Assembly: GCA_039025235.1 (NCBI GenBank)
Contig: JBCCOS010000007.1
Coordinates: 1-64,000 of the forward strand
Direction: 5' to 3'
Source: MED-G105 sp039025235
Lineage (GTDB): Bacteria; Pseudomonadota; Alphaproteobacteria; Caulobacterales; Parvularculaceae
Length of the DNA stretch: 64,000 nt
Made by a program: the position numbers and the translations under genes. The notes under the pieces were generated by a model. It was not told the DNA's origin. It was given only the letters and a program-made list of their open reading frames with translations, and did not search any database. This document shows, piece after piece, positions 8,171-17,380 of this stretch; position 1 is the stretch's first letter, and the number at the start of each line of letters is the position of its first letter.

Positions 8171-8211
8171 TTTGCCGATAACCGATCACACTTATCGGCG
8201 AAGCGCTCTAG
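8171..8211 (+). repeat. Hairpin repeat type 2, right-end fragment
   Basis: The sequence TTGCCGATAACCGATCACAC followed by TTATCGGCGAAGCGCTCTA is nearly identical to the ends of the type 2 copies at 4581 and 33245. Here it is fused directly to a type 1 repeat, so the two types recombine or insert into each other. Confidence 0.8.
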
Positions 8212-8254
8212 ATACTCTTAACATAGAACGTGTTTGGCGTCTGTGTATTTGGGA

Positions 8255-10183
8255 TTATCGACGCCCAAAGAGTTTCTCAATATCCGACAGTTTGAGTGAA
8301 ACATAGGTTGGACGTCCGTGATTACACTGACCAGAATGGGGCGTTGCCTCCATTTCCCGCAATAAAGCGTTCATTTCTTCAGCCTGCATACGGCGCCCAG
8401 CTCGAATAGAACCATGACATGCCATAGAAGAGGCGACCTCTTCTAATCGCTCCTTCAATGCAAAGCCTTCTCCAAACGCCGACACATCATCGGCAATTCG
8501 AAACACAAGCGCCTTTACATCGATATCACCTAATAAAGCCGGCACCTCACGGACAATCACAGCGCCGTCGCCAAACGCCTCAAAGACAAGGCCGAGATCC
8601 GAAAACTCATCTTTATGGGCACAAATGCGAAGAGCATCGTCCTTATCTAACTCCACGACCTCAGGAAGCAAAAGAACCTGACTCGTAACACGTCCATTGG
8701 ACAAGGCCTTTTTAAGACCTTCGTACACGAGACGCTCGTGCGCCGCATGCTGATCAACAATCACTAACCCATCTTCCGTTTGCGCAACAATATAGGTTTC
8801 GTGTATTTGGGCCCTTGCTGCACCAAGGGGTTTCTTGACAGCCTCCGGGTTTACTAAACCATTTTCAACACGAGCCGATGGCATATCAACATCACCACTT
8901 GGTGAAAAATAGTTGCGTCCACGCTCCTCATATCCGTGCGTTGTACCAACATCCTGTTGATTGTGATTTGCCAGGCGAAAGGGATTCACCGATGAAATTG
9001 AGGCATTTCGATCGGATAGCGATGACTGGTACGCCGCAGACGTATCGTTTTGCGATGTTGGCGGGGCCGATAAGCGACCAAGAGCAAAATTGCTGGTTGT
9101 TGTTGAGGCCCTATGCCCAGCCTCGGCAAGCGCATGGCGCAGAGCGCTCACAATAAGGCCACGTACCATTCCGGCATCACGAAATCGGACCTCTGTTTTC
9201 GCGGGGTGCACATTTATGTCGACGTCCGATGGATCAAGACTAATAAAAAGTGCTGCTGCTGGATGCCGATCTCGAGCCAGGAAATCTGCATATGCCGCCC
9301 TTACCGCTCCAACAATAAGCTTATCACGTACAGGTCGTCCGTTTACGAATAAGAATTGCTTATCGGGCAGGCCGCGATTATAGGTCGGCACCCCGGCAAA
9401 TCCCTTGAGGCAGTAAGCGCCACGCTCAGCATTCAAAGGCAGAGCATTCGCCTCAAAGTCTCGTCCCATCACAGCGCTGACGCGCTTTAACCAACCCGCT
9501 TCTCCATCAGATTCTGCTGCGACCTGAAATAATTTGCGCCCATTGGATGAAAGTAAAAAAGCGACGCTCGGATGCGCCATCGCGAGACGTTTGACAACGT
9601 CAGAGATCGCCGTTGTTTCCGCTTGATCAGACTTCAAGAATTTCAATCTTGCTGGTGTCGCATAGAAAAGGTCACGGACCTCAATTCGGGTCCCTTGCCC
9701 AGCAAAAGCCGACGGCTTTGCCTCACCTACATGACCACCATGTACCGACAAAGAATAGGCCGAGGGTGCTCCGCCGACACGCGAGCGAATATCGAGCCGC
9801 GCGGCTGCACCAATAGATGGAAGGGCTTCGCCGCGAAAACCAAGGCTCGCGATCCGCGTTAAATCGTAATTACCTTCCGGTCCTGGGGTAAGCTTTGATG
9901 TGGCGTGGCGCTCAACAGCGACGAGAAGCTCGTCCGCTCCCATGCCACAGCCGTCATCGGTGACCGACAAAGAGACCTTTCCACCATTTCTAATCTCAAC
10001 GGAAATGCGGCGGGCGCCCGCATCGAGACTATTCTCCACAAGCTCTTTGACGGCAGCTGCAGGACGTTCAATCACTTCACCAGCAGCGATCCGGTTTACG
10101 GCCGCTATGGGCAAACGCTTTATTGAAGGACGACTCGTTTCGACGACGATTTCACTTTTTTCGTTATCGATTGGTTTTGCCAT
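8255..10183 (-). CDS. mutL: DNA mismatch repair protein MutL
   Basis: This is a 642-residue protein from MAKPIDNEK (ATG at 10183). MutL couples mismatch recognition by MutS to strand incision. The N-terminal GHKL ATPase is complete: IAAGEVIERPAAAVKELVENSLDAGA, DDGCGM and FRGEAL. The C-terminal half has DQHAAHERLVYE, matching the DQHAxxExxxxE metal-binding motif of endonuclease-active MutL proteins, and ends with ACHGSIRAG and GQCNHGRPTYV. This indicates the latent-nuclease type rather than the E. coli type. The linker at about residues 375-450 is poorly ordered, as usual. It lies upstream of the DUF3035-lspA-ileS group on the same strand but is separated from it by 160 bases. Confidence 0.97.
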   Translation of the reverse strand: MAKPIDNEKSEIVVETSRPSIKRLPIAAVNRIAAGEVIERPAAAVKELVENSLDAGARRISVEIRNGGKVSLSVTDDGCGMGADELLVAVERHATSKLTPGPEGNYDLTRIASLGFRGEALPSIGAAARLDIRSRVGGAPSAYSLSVHGGHVGEAKPSAFAGQGTRIEVRDLFYATPARLKFLKSDQAETTAISDVVKRLAMAHPSVAFLLSSNGRKLFQVAAESDGEAGWLKRVSAVMGRDFEANALPLNAERGAYCLKGFAGVPTYNRGLPDKQFLFVNGRPVRDKLIVGAVRAAYADFLARDRHPAAALFISLDPSDVDINVHPAKTEVRFRDAGMVRGLIVSALRHALAEAGHRASTTTSNFALGRLSAPPTSQNDTSAAYQSSLSDRNASISSVNPFRLANHNQQDVGTTHGYEERGRNYFSPSGDVDMPSARVENGLVNPEAVKKPLGAARAQIHETYIVAQTEDGLVIVDQHAAHERLVYEGLKKALSNGRVTSQVLLLPEVVELDKDDALRICAHKDEFSDLGLVFEAFGDGAVIVREVPALLGDIDVKALVFRIADDVSAFGEGFALKERLEEVASSMACHGSIRAGRRMQAEEMNALLREMEATPHSGQCNHGRPTYVSLKLSDIEKLFGRR

Positions 10184-10344
10184 ATCGGTATTATGGCAAT
10201 GACAGGATCGATTCGCACGACCCGTCGGCCATCTCAAGGTCAATCATCATTGATCGAAAAGCAAAGGACTTTTGCCGACAACCCATCCTCACCTGATATC
10301 GAGACGAAGAACTTGACGGCTCTCACTTAAATTAGGGCGGCGCA

Positions 10345-10935
10345 TTAGAAAACGCCAGGCAACACCAAAACGTCACTATTGTCGATTTCAACAGACCCTT
10401 TTTCGCCGGTAACGGCCTTTATTGCTTTCTCCCGAGCCGCAAACCACTCTTCAGGATCTTCGACGCGCAACGGCGCTTTTGAGTCATCAATGCTACCGTC
10501 GCTCAAAAAATCCCAAAACATGAGCTGATTGGCTAAGCCTCCGTCTTTTTTGGCCCTTCCGCCATTTTCAGAGGCGAGAATATTACGAATATCTTGGTTT
10601 GCCGAAAGGGCACCTGCTTTTTGCAGAAGGACTTGTTCCCCCATACTCGGTGGCGCAGCACTTTCATCCCCCAAAAGCACTTTTCGGGCCCGGTCTGATG
10701 GCGATAACTCCTGGGGACGTTTTTCGCCAGGTCGTGGCGGCGTCAAAGAATAATCCGGAGGAACAACAAGCGGTGCCTTTGTCGTTATCGCGAATTCGTC
10801 GGGCGGATTTTTTCCGCCTCCGATAGCGCTACAAGCGCTGATCATCAAAAGCATAGAGCCGACTAAAGCATGCCGCCAGAGAGAGTGCGAATTTGAGGGG
10901 AGACACTCATTACTAATCGAAACTGATTTAATCAC
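10345..10935 (-). CDS. DUF3035 (BamF-like) lipoprotein
   Basis: This is a 196-residue protein with a lipobox (LLMISAC, Cys near residue 35) following a long n-region, so it is probably exported and lipidated. The rest is hydrophilic with PPDEFAIT, PLVVPPDYSLTPPRPG and a C-terminal NSDVLVLPGVF, the conserved signature of DUF3035. Some members of this family have been described as BamF, a component of the outer-membrane assembly machinery in Caulobacter. It follows lspA on the same strand, which fits because LspA processes lipoproteins. Confidence 0.85.
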   Translation of the reverse strand: MIKSVSISNECLPSNSHSLWRHALVGSMLLMISACSAIGGGKNPPDEFAITTKAPLVVPPDYSLTPPRPGEKRPQELSPSDRARKVLLGDESAAPPSMGEQVLLQKAGALSANQDIRNILASENGGRAKKDGGLANQLMFWDFLSDGSIDDSKAPLRVEDPEEWFAAREKAIKAVTGEKGSVEIDNSDVLVLPGVF

Positions 10936-11072
10936 ACCCGATACTCCGTTTCTTTACCAACACCCCGCCAGATGGTCAGTTTGCTAAAATATCTGGCCAC
11001 CAACCGTCTTGCAAGTCGCAATCCGTGGCCAACCGAGATTTGATTAATCTTCCTAAGGAAAGGCCAAACATA

Positions 11073-11654
11073 TTATGTTGCGATAGTCCCATCACGATTG
11101 ACAAAGGCATCCAAAAACAAAAAAGCAATGCCAATATTGATCGCAACATCGGCAACATTGAAAACCCACGGGAAGTACGCCCCACTGAAGTCCAAAAAAT
11201 CTACGACATATCCATAAGAAATACGGTCATAGAGATTTCCGACGGCGCCGCCAATGATGAAAGCAGCGCCAATGACGGCATAGCCTCGCTGCAACCGTCC
11301 CAACCAAGCAATCAGTCCACATACAACGGTAGAAACCAATATGGAGAGTATTATCCGCGAGGCGCTCGACCCCGCTCCTAACCCAAAACTTGCACCAGTA
11401 TTTTTTACAAATGTCAGGTCAAAAATTGGTGCGACGGGAATCTGTGCGCATAGCGCGCTAGGGTTCTTCGCGCACGGTCCGACACGCTCGGGAAGCTTTA
11501 CGACATCGACGATCCAAAATTTGGATAACTGGTCCAAAAGAAAAACAACGAACGCGCCTGCAAGTGCTGGACCGAAAAAAGGATTTTCAGCCGCAGCCGT
11601 GCGCCAATCAGAAAATAATTGAAGCGCACTTTTAGTGCGTTCACCAATTGTCAT
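11073..11654 (-). CDS. lspA: Lipoprotein signal peptidase (signal peptidase II)
   Basis: This is a 193-residue membrane aspartyl protease that removes signal peptides from lipidated prolipoproteins. Four membrane segments are visible. The conserved motifs are FVKNTGASFG, GNLYDR...GYVVDFLD and FNVADVAI, carrying the two catalytic Asp residues (in VVDF and VADV). The N-terminus is longer than in E. coli. Its start overlaps the last four bases of ileS (11651-11654), so the two are translationally coupled, the usual arrangement. Confidence 0.97.
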   Translation of the reverse strand: MTIGERTKSALQLFSDWRTAAAENPFFGPALAGAFVVFLLDQLSKFWIVDVVKLPERVGPCAKNPSALCAQIPVAPIFDLTFVKNTGASFGLGAGSSASRIILSILVSTVVCGLIAWLGRLQRGYAVIGAAFIIGGAVGNLYDRISYGYVVDFLDFSGAYFPWVFNVADVAINIGIAFLFLDAFVNRDGTIAT

Positions 11655-14614
11655 CGCGCCCGTGATCCCGCCGATAACTCAGCACAAACATCGGCGCATC
11701 GCTTACACACCGTCGGGTAGGCTGACACAGCCCCAACATCGGGAAGATAGCGCCAGCAACGTTCACACTTTGTATGTGCTGATTTCGTCGTCTTCACCGC
11801 GATACCATCAACATCCGCAAAATGAAAAGCATCGGACGGTGCCGGGCCTCGCTCAATCGTCACATCCGATGTAATAAACAGTTCAGCAAGATCGTGGCTT
11901 TCTAGTGCGTTCGCCAAGTCGTCTGAAGCAATATAAATAACCGGCGACGCTTCCAAACTGGCACCGATTTCTTTTTCCCGACGTGCTTGCTCTAACGCGC
12001 CATTCACAACGCGTCGCACACGACGCAATTGCCCCCAACGTTCAGCAAGCGTCGGGTCAAGCCAAGTTGCCGGTGTTTCAGGAAATTGACGGAGGTGCAC
12101 TGATGACGCGTCATCCCCATAACGCGCCTTCCATGCCTCTTCCATCGTAAAAACGCATATGGGCGCCAACCAAGCGGTAAGTCGATCAAACGCCAACGCC
12201 ATAACCGTACGCGCGGAACGCCTTTTCATGTTGGTTGGCAAATCGCAATAAAGTGTATCTTTTCGAATATCGAGAAAAAATGCTGACAAATCCACCGATG
12301 AAAATTCGAATACACGCCGCCAGACCGATTTGAAATCAAAGACGGTATAACTTTCTCGTATGGCACGATCTGCTTCCGCCAACTGATGGAGGACATATCT
12401 TTCCAAAGACGGCATTTCATCAACATTTACAGACTCTTCCTCTGTATACCCATCGAGCGCACCAAGAAGATATCGGAGTGTATTCCTGAGCTTTCGGTAA
12501 GAATCGACGGCGGTATCGATGATTTCTTTGCCGATCCGCATATCCTCGGTATAGTCAGAGCCCGCCACCCAAATTCTGATAACTTCAGCCCCATAAGACT
12601 TGATCACTTGTTCGGGCGCCATGACATTACCCAACGACTTGGACATTTTGCGGCCATCTTCGTCAACGACAAATCCGTTGGTTATGATGTGGTTATAAGG
12701 CGCTCGCCCGCGTGTCCCGCAGCTCTCTAAGAGTGAGGATTGAAACCACCCTCGATGCTGGTCAGAACCCTCACAATAGACGTCAGCAGGCCAAGTGAGG
12801 TCATCGCGATCCTCCATAACAAAGGCATGGGTCGTCCCTGCATCAAACCACACATCGAGAATGTCTTCGACCTTCTCATAGTCTTTAGCATTATACTCTT
12901 TCCCAAGAAGATCTTGCGTTGGTGTATCAAACCAAGCGTCAGCACCGCCCTCAGAAATTGCAGTAAGGATCCTTTTGTCGACATCAGGATCGCGCAATAT
13001 CTCGCCAGAATCGTTATGGACAAAAATTGTGAGAGGCACACCCCAAGCCCGCTGCCGCGAGATTAGCCAGTCCGGCCGAGTTTCCACCATAGCCCGCAAT
13101 CTGTTGCGCGCCTGGGGCGGGGTAAAGCCTGTCGCATCAATGGCAGCAAGTGCATTCTGTCTTAAAGACTTGCCATTTGCCGTAGGTTTATCAAGAGAAA
13201 TAAACCATTGCGGCGTATTGCGGAAGATAACAGGTGCCTTTGAACGCCATGAGTGGGGATAAGAGTGCGTGAGGCGTCCGCGCGCGAGAAGCGTCTTGTG
13301 TTGGATCAATTCAGCGATGACAGACCGGTTCGCCTCACCATCCTTACCCTTCTTCTTGCCTTCGATAACAAGGACTTTCTTTCCTTCGAATCCGGGCGCT
13401 TCCTTTGTATAAGCCCCGAAAGCATCCACCGTATGAGGAATATCCTCCATCGAGCGACCGTGGGCAAGCCAAGCCTCAAAGTCTTCCTGTCCATGACTTG
13501 GGGCTGTGTGGACGAAACCGGTTCCCGCCTCATCGGTAACGTGCTCACCCGCTAACAAGGGAATATCAAATTCATATCCGCCATTAAAGCCGCGCAAAGG
13601 ATGGTCACAAATCATCTCACCTAATTGATCCGCTGACACACTTTCCTGCCGAGACCACGCATCAATAAGACCTGCTTCTCGAACACTTTCTGCTAACGCA
13701 TCGGCAATGATAAATTTATCACCCGGTTTTGACCATGGCTCAAAATCAAGTCCTTCTCGCATCGCCTCCACCTGGTAAAGGCCATAGGAAAGGCTGGAGC
13801 CAAAACAAATCGCGCGGTTACCAGGAATCGTCCACGGAGTCGTTGTCCATATGACGACGGATGCCTCACGAAGCGCACTATTACTCGGCATACCTGACTT
13901 GGATGAAACAGGAAACTTCACCCAAATTGTTGTAGACTGATGATCGTGATATTCAATTTCCGCTTCAGCAAGCGCTGTTTGTTCGACCGGCGACCACATC
14001 ACAGGCTTTGACCCCCGGTAAAGCAGCCCAAGATCTGCAAACTTCAGCAATTCGGCTGCAATGGTTGCTTCAGACGCAAACGCCATTGTCGTGTAAGGCG
14101 TCTCCCAGTCGCCCTCACCACCAAGCCGTTTGAATTCATCGGACTGTATCGTCACCCATTTTGACGCATAGTCCCTGCATGCGGCGCGAAACTCTGATGA
14201 AGGAACATCACGTTTTGCGCGACCTTTCGCGCGAAAGTCCTCCTCAACCTTCCATTCAATCGGGAGGCCATGACAGTCCCACCCAGGAACAAAATTGGCA
14301 TTGAAACCCGTCATTTGACGTGAACGGACGATCATGTCTTTCAATACCTTCGTCAACGCGGTCCCCATATGAATATGGCCGTTGGCATAGGGCGGCCCAT
14401 CATGCAAAACGAATGAAGGGCGGTTCTGCGCATCCTGACGCAAGGCACGATAAAGCTTTTTCTGCTCCCATTCTTTTAGAAACAGCGGTTCTTTTTTCGG
14501 AAGGCCAGCCCGCATAGGGAAATCTGTTTGCGGAAGGAACAACGTATCTTTGTACTCTGCTTCGCCGCCTTGCTCGCCGCTTTGTTTTGTATCTCTTTGA
14601 TCACTATCTGGCAT
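11651..14614 (-). CDS. ileS: Isoleucyl-tRNA synthetase
   Basis: This is a 987-residue class I synthetase that charges tRNA-Ile and edits valine. The HIGH motif appears as GHIHMG within PPYANGHIHMGTAL. The editing domain has WTTTPWTIPGN and TAPSHGQEDF. The KMSKS motif is GRKMSKSLGN. The C-terminal zinc site has CERCWRY and CKRCADVC. The length is slightly above the usual 930-960. It heads an operon with lspA and the DUF3035 gene. Confidence 0.98.
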   Translation of the reverse strand: MPDSDQRDTKQSGEQGGEAEYKDTLFLPQTDFPMRAGLPKKEPLFLKEWEQKKLYRALRQDAQNRPSFVLHDGPPYANGHIHMGTALTKVLKDMIVRSRQMTGFNANFVPGWDCHGLPIEWKVEEDFRAKGRAKRDVPSSEFRAACRDYASKWVTIQSDEFKRLGGEGDWETPYTTMAFASEATIAAELLKFADLGLLYRGSKPVMWSPVEQTALAEAEIEYHDHQSTTIWVKFPVSSKSGMPSNSALREASVVIWTTTPWTIPGNRAICFGSSLSYGLYQVEAMREGLDFEPWSKPGDKFIIADALAESVREAGLIDAWSRQESVSADQLGEMICDHPLRGFNGGYEFDIPLLAGEHVTDEAGTGFVHTAPSHGQEDFEAWLAHGRSMEDIPHTVDAFGAYTKEAPGFEGKKVLVIEGKKKGKDGEANRSVIAELIQHKTLLARGRLTHSYPHSWRSKAPVIFRNTPQWFISLDKPTANGKSLRQNALAAIDATGFTPPQARNRLRAMVETRPDWLISRQRAWGVPLTIFVHNDSGEILRDPDVDKRILTAISEGGADAWFDTPTQDLLGKEYNAKDYEKVEDILDVWFDAGTTHAFVMEDRDDLTWPADVYCEGSDQHRGWFQSSLLESCGTRGRAPYNHIITNGFVVDEDGRKMSKSLGNVMAPEQVIKSYGAEVIRIWVAGSDYTEDMRIGKEIIDTAVDSYRKLRNTLRYLLGALDGYTEEESVNVDEMPSLERYVLHQLAEADRAIRESYTVFDFKSVWRRVFEFSSVDLSAFFLDIRKDTLYCDLPTNMKRRSARTVMALAFDRLTAWLAPICVFTMEEAWKARYGDDASSVHLRQFPETPATWLDPTLAERWGQLRRVRRVVNGALEQARREKEIGASLEASPVIYIASDDLANALESHDLAELFITSDVTIERGPAPSDAFHFADVDGIAVKTTKSAHTKCERCWRYLPDVGAVSAYPTVCKRCADVCAELSAGSRAR

Positions 14615-15036
14615 CGTCGCGCTTTGTCCTTTTGCGCTTTTCAGTCTTCAGTATCGCCCCATGGCGTGATTGGTTTTTGTCGGTTGTAAAATCCATTTTA
14701 AAGCGGGGTTCTACTCTTTATGCTCGCTCAGTTGGAGCAGATCCTCATAAAAATTTTGCATTGGTCTTTAAATCCGCAGACCTGAATTTTAATAAGGTGC
14801 TAAAAGACCTTTCGGCAAAACGCACCTTTTTGCTCCGAAAGTTTGCCTTGACGTTTCCAGCCACGGTTAAAATCCTTACACGCGGCTTTTAAGCCTCCGC
14901 CCGGTGTGTCAATCAAGCCACCTTTTGCCTGTGGCAATGACTAGAAATCATGTTGAAGATCGACGTGGGGTTCGAATAACAGCTCATGAAGAGGCCGTCA
15001 CCCGATAATCGGTGAGTAACAGGAAATATCTGATGG
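14615..15036. other. Intergenic region upstream of ileS
   Basis: This 420-base stretch should contain the ileS promoter and leader on the minus strand. A 7-bp stem (AAGGTGC at 14794, GCACCTT at 14822) is followed by TTTTG but has a 21-base loop, so I do not call it. I see no coding frame with a recognisable protein. Confidence 0.4.
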
Positions 15037-16284
15037 TCAAATAATTTCGAGAAACGCCACACCGGCATCGTCCGCTGCGCATCGCATTGTTTTTCGATAG
15101 CTTTGCCCGGTGCCATTATCGGCCGTGAAAGAGGCTTCCAAGCGATAGACCCCCTCACCGTCGACATCCGCGACCGCAGGCGCGCTCGGCATCGCGACAA
15201 GCAAGCCACTTGATGCGGCGGCTTTGCGCATTTCGCCAGAGCACGCATCAAACGCTGCCGCCACCAACCGATTATTTTGTACCGCAACCGTTCGGCGTTC
15301 ACTGATGCCGAGTAAATCGTCATCTAAATCGTCGATATCGCTCTCAGGAGAGAGCCCTTCCCTCGGCTGAAAACGCCCTGGTGGACCATCAGACTGTGGC
15401 AAAGGAAAATCCGGCGTCGAATCTGGAGATGCATTACCCGGAGCACGTCGCCGGTTTAAACGATCTTCAAAGGCCCGTCGTTCATTTTCAAAGGCACGGC
15501 GCTCTGCCTCAAGCTGCCGTTGCCTTTCCTCAAGACGGTTACGATCCCGTTCTAGAGCGTACTCACGTCGTTCAAGCGTTTCGAAATCCCGTTGGGTTAG
15601 CCCGTTCGCGCTGCGGCGCTCTCCGTCAAACCGCCCGCGTTGCCTGTCTAACGGTTCACCAATAGATCGACCGTCGAATTCATCATCACGGAAAAGCCGG
15701 TACCCACGGCTCTCGTAGAAACGGCGGCGGGCAAGCTCGCGCGCGCGCGCATCGGCATAAAGAAGCGCTTGTCTCTCCTGCCATTCGCGCTCTAAAGCGC
15801 GGTCGATAAGAACCACGCCACCGAGTATACCAGCGGCAATTAACGCCGTATCACCACGAAAATGTCCGCCGTAAAAATATCGAGGATATCCGTAAAAGCC
15901 GCCATAGCCGAAGCCAGCTCTGAAACCGGGACGGTAGAAACCATGCCGGTAAAATCCACGCCTGCGATAACCACCGCGATAAAAACTTCTCTTATAAGGG
16001 CGCCCGTAACCGAAACCGGAGTGCCTGAAACCGGAGTGCCTGAAACCAGCGCGCTTAAATCCTTTGTCGCGATACACTTTATTATAAGGGCGACCATAAC
16101 CGTAGGAACGATAGCCGTCAGCTGCCTCGGCGCGCGTCGGCGTTGCGGTCATTGCGGCTATGAGCATCAAACTCCCAAGCAAAAGACTCTGACATGTGAG
16201 ATTAAATGGCGTACAACAGCGCGACTTGACTTGCTGATGACCATAAGCCTTTTGCGCATTCGCCCGTCGTATTGTGTTAACCAT
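15037..16284 (-). CDS. Secreted Gly/Tyr/Arg-rich hypothetical protein
   Basis: This is a 415-residue protein from the ATG at 16284; the frame extends to a TTG at 16329. A hydrophobic export signal (SLLLGSLMLIAAMTATPTRAEA) is followed by about 90 residues of Gly-Tyr-Phe-Arg repeats (GYGRPY, FRHSG, GFYR) encoded partly by an exact 15-bp tandem duplication at 16012-16041. A second hydrophobic stretch (TALIAAGILGGVVLID) is followed by a charged coiled coil rich in ERR and LEER (residues about 225-290). The C-terminal domain of about 90 residues has two Cys (FDACSGEMRKAA and KTMRCAADDAG), possibly a disulphide. I recognise no family; an envelope location is likely. Confidence 0.65.
   Translation of the reverse strand: MVNTIRRANAQKAYGHQQVKSRCCTPFNLTCQSLLLGSLMLIAAMTATPTRAEAADGYRSYGYGRPYNKVYRDKGFKRAGFRHSGFRHSGFGYGRPYKRSFYRGGYRRRGFYRHGFYRPGFRAGFGYGGFYGYPRYFYGGHFRGDTALIAAGILGGVVLIDRALEREWQERQALLYADARARELARRRFYESRGYRLFRDDEFDGRSIGEPLDRQRGRFDGERRSANGLTQRDFETLERREYALERDRNRLEERQRQLEAERRAFENERRAFEDRLNRRRAPGNASPDSTPDFPLPQSDGPPGRFQPREGLSPESDIDDLDDDLLGISERRTVAVQNNRLVAAAFDACSGEMRKAAASSGLLVAMPSAPAVADVDGEGVYRLEASFTADNGTGQSYRKTMRCAADDAGVAFLEII
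16012..16041. repeat. 15-bp tandem duplication in the Gly/Tyr-rich gene
   Basis: GAAACCGGAGTGCCT occurs twice back to back, followed by a partial third GAAACC. On the minus strand it encodes the FRHSG repeat unit. Confidence 0.9.
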
Positions 16285-16667
16285 GACGCCAATCCATAGA
16301 AAGAAGTGTTTCCGCCGTCTTTCGTCCAAGCAAGTTAGAACTTATCGTCCGAAAATTCAAATTCCTTATTTTTTTCATACACTTACAGAAAATATCCCGA
16401 ACCTAAATTGTCTTTTATCAAAACCCCGAGAGCATTAGACCAGCAAACCTCTCAATTATTTCAACCCAAAAGTGAGTAAACGGGTGCTGGACGTTGTTCA
16501 TTAGGGTATTATGCGGGCGTTTAACATGTTCGGTATGATCGAAATCCATAAGTTAGGCGATTTTTTGGCACGCAGCGCATCCCTCTCTGGATACACTCGA
16601 CGATCGGGCACAGTGGTGACATTCAAGTTTTGGACCGGTCTCAAGAGTGTCAGCGCCTGGGTTTTAA
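16285..16667. other. Divergent intergenic region
   Basis: This lies between two divergently transcribed envelope genes and should contain both promoters. A 56-codon frame at 16511-16681 on the plus strand has no recognisable product and overlaps the next gene, so I do not call it. Confidence 0.4.
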
Positions 16668-17345
16668 ATGAGCTGGATTAAAGCAATGACATTTAGAGGT
16701 ATTTGCATTCCCACGATTGTCTGCATGTTGCTAAGTGCGTGCGCCAACCATAGTGGCCGGCTGGCTTGCGAGACCGGTAATTGGTCGGCATGGGGTTATG
16801 AAGACGGTGCCGCTGGTCTCGACCGTAGTGCTTTCAAAAAAAGAAAAGACCCCTGCAAGTCTGAGCAGATAGACGAATCCGCTTATGTCGCAGGTTGGAA
16901 CCGCGGGATTGTTTACTATTGCAAACCTGAGAAAGGTTTTGAGGCCGGGCTCTCGGACGAAAAATATCGTGACGTCTGCCAAGGCAAGGCCGAAGAAGTC
17001 TTTTTAGCCGAATACAGGCTTGGACAGAGATACTTGAAAATGGCCGAAACGCGAGACCTTCTCACCGAACAAGCATCGGAAGCTCGCAGCAGCCTTTCGC
17101 GACATCGCAATGGCATTCGAATGGCGCGCAAAAGGTATGAAAATCCTAATCTGTCAGGGGACGAACGCTATAGTGCAAGACTAAACCTTGATTACCATCA
17201 ACGCGAAATCGATGGATTGCTCGTCCGAATGCCAAAGCTTCAAGCAAAAAGAAAAGAAACGATTGAAGCGCTGGAAGCGATGGAAGCTGACCTCGTTTCT
17301 TCTGGGCGTATCAATTCCGAAACAAAAATACCCAGCCGTAAATGA
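16668..17345 (+). CDS. DUF2799-family lipoprotein
   Basis: This is a 225-residue protein with a lipobox (MLLSAC, Cys about residue 25). Directly after it come NWSAWGYEDGAAGL and YVAGWNRGIVYYCKPEKGFEAGLSD, the characteristic repeats of the DUF2799 family, including two conserved Cys. Residues from about 110 on form a charged, probably coiled-coil helix. The function of the family is unknown. It converges with ribF. Confidence 0.8.
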   Translation: MSWIKAMTFRGICIPTIVCMLLSACANHSGRLACETGNWSAWGYEDGAAGLDRSAFKKRKDPCKSEQIDESAYVAGWNRGIVYYCKPEKGFEAGLSDEKYRDVCQGKAEEVFLAEYRLGQRYLKMAETRDLLTEQASEARSSLSRHRNGIRMARKRYENPNLSGDERYSARLNLDYHQREIDGLLVRMPKLQAKRKETIEALEAMEADLVSSGRINSETKIPSRK

Positions 17346-17380
17346 TCAGCCTATTGCAACAAGGCAACGCTGTTGTTTTG

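Noticed and set aside
16511..16681. 56-codon plus-strand frame upstream of the DUF2799 gene
   Set aside because: No ribosome binding site or family, and it overlaps the next gene's start.
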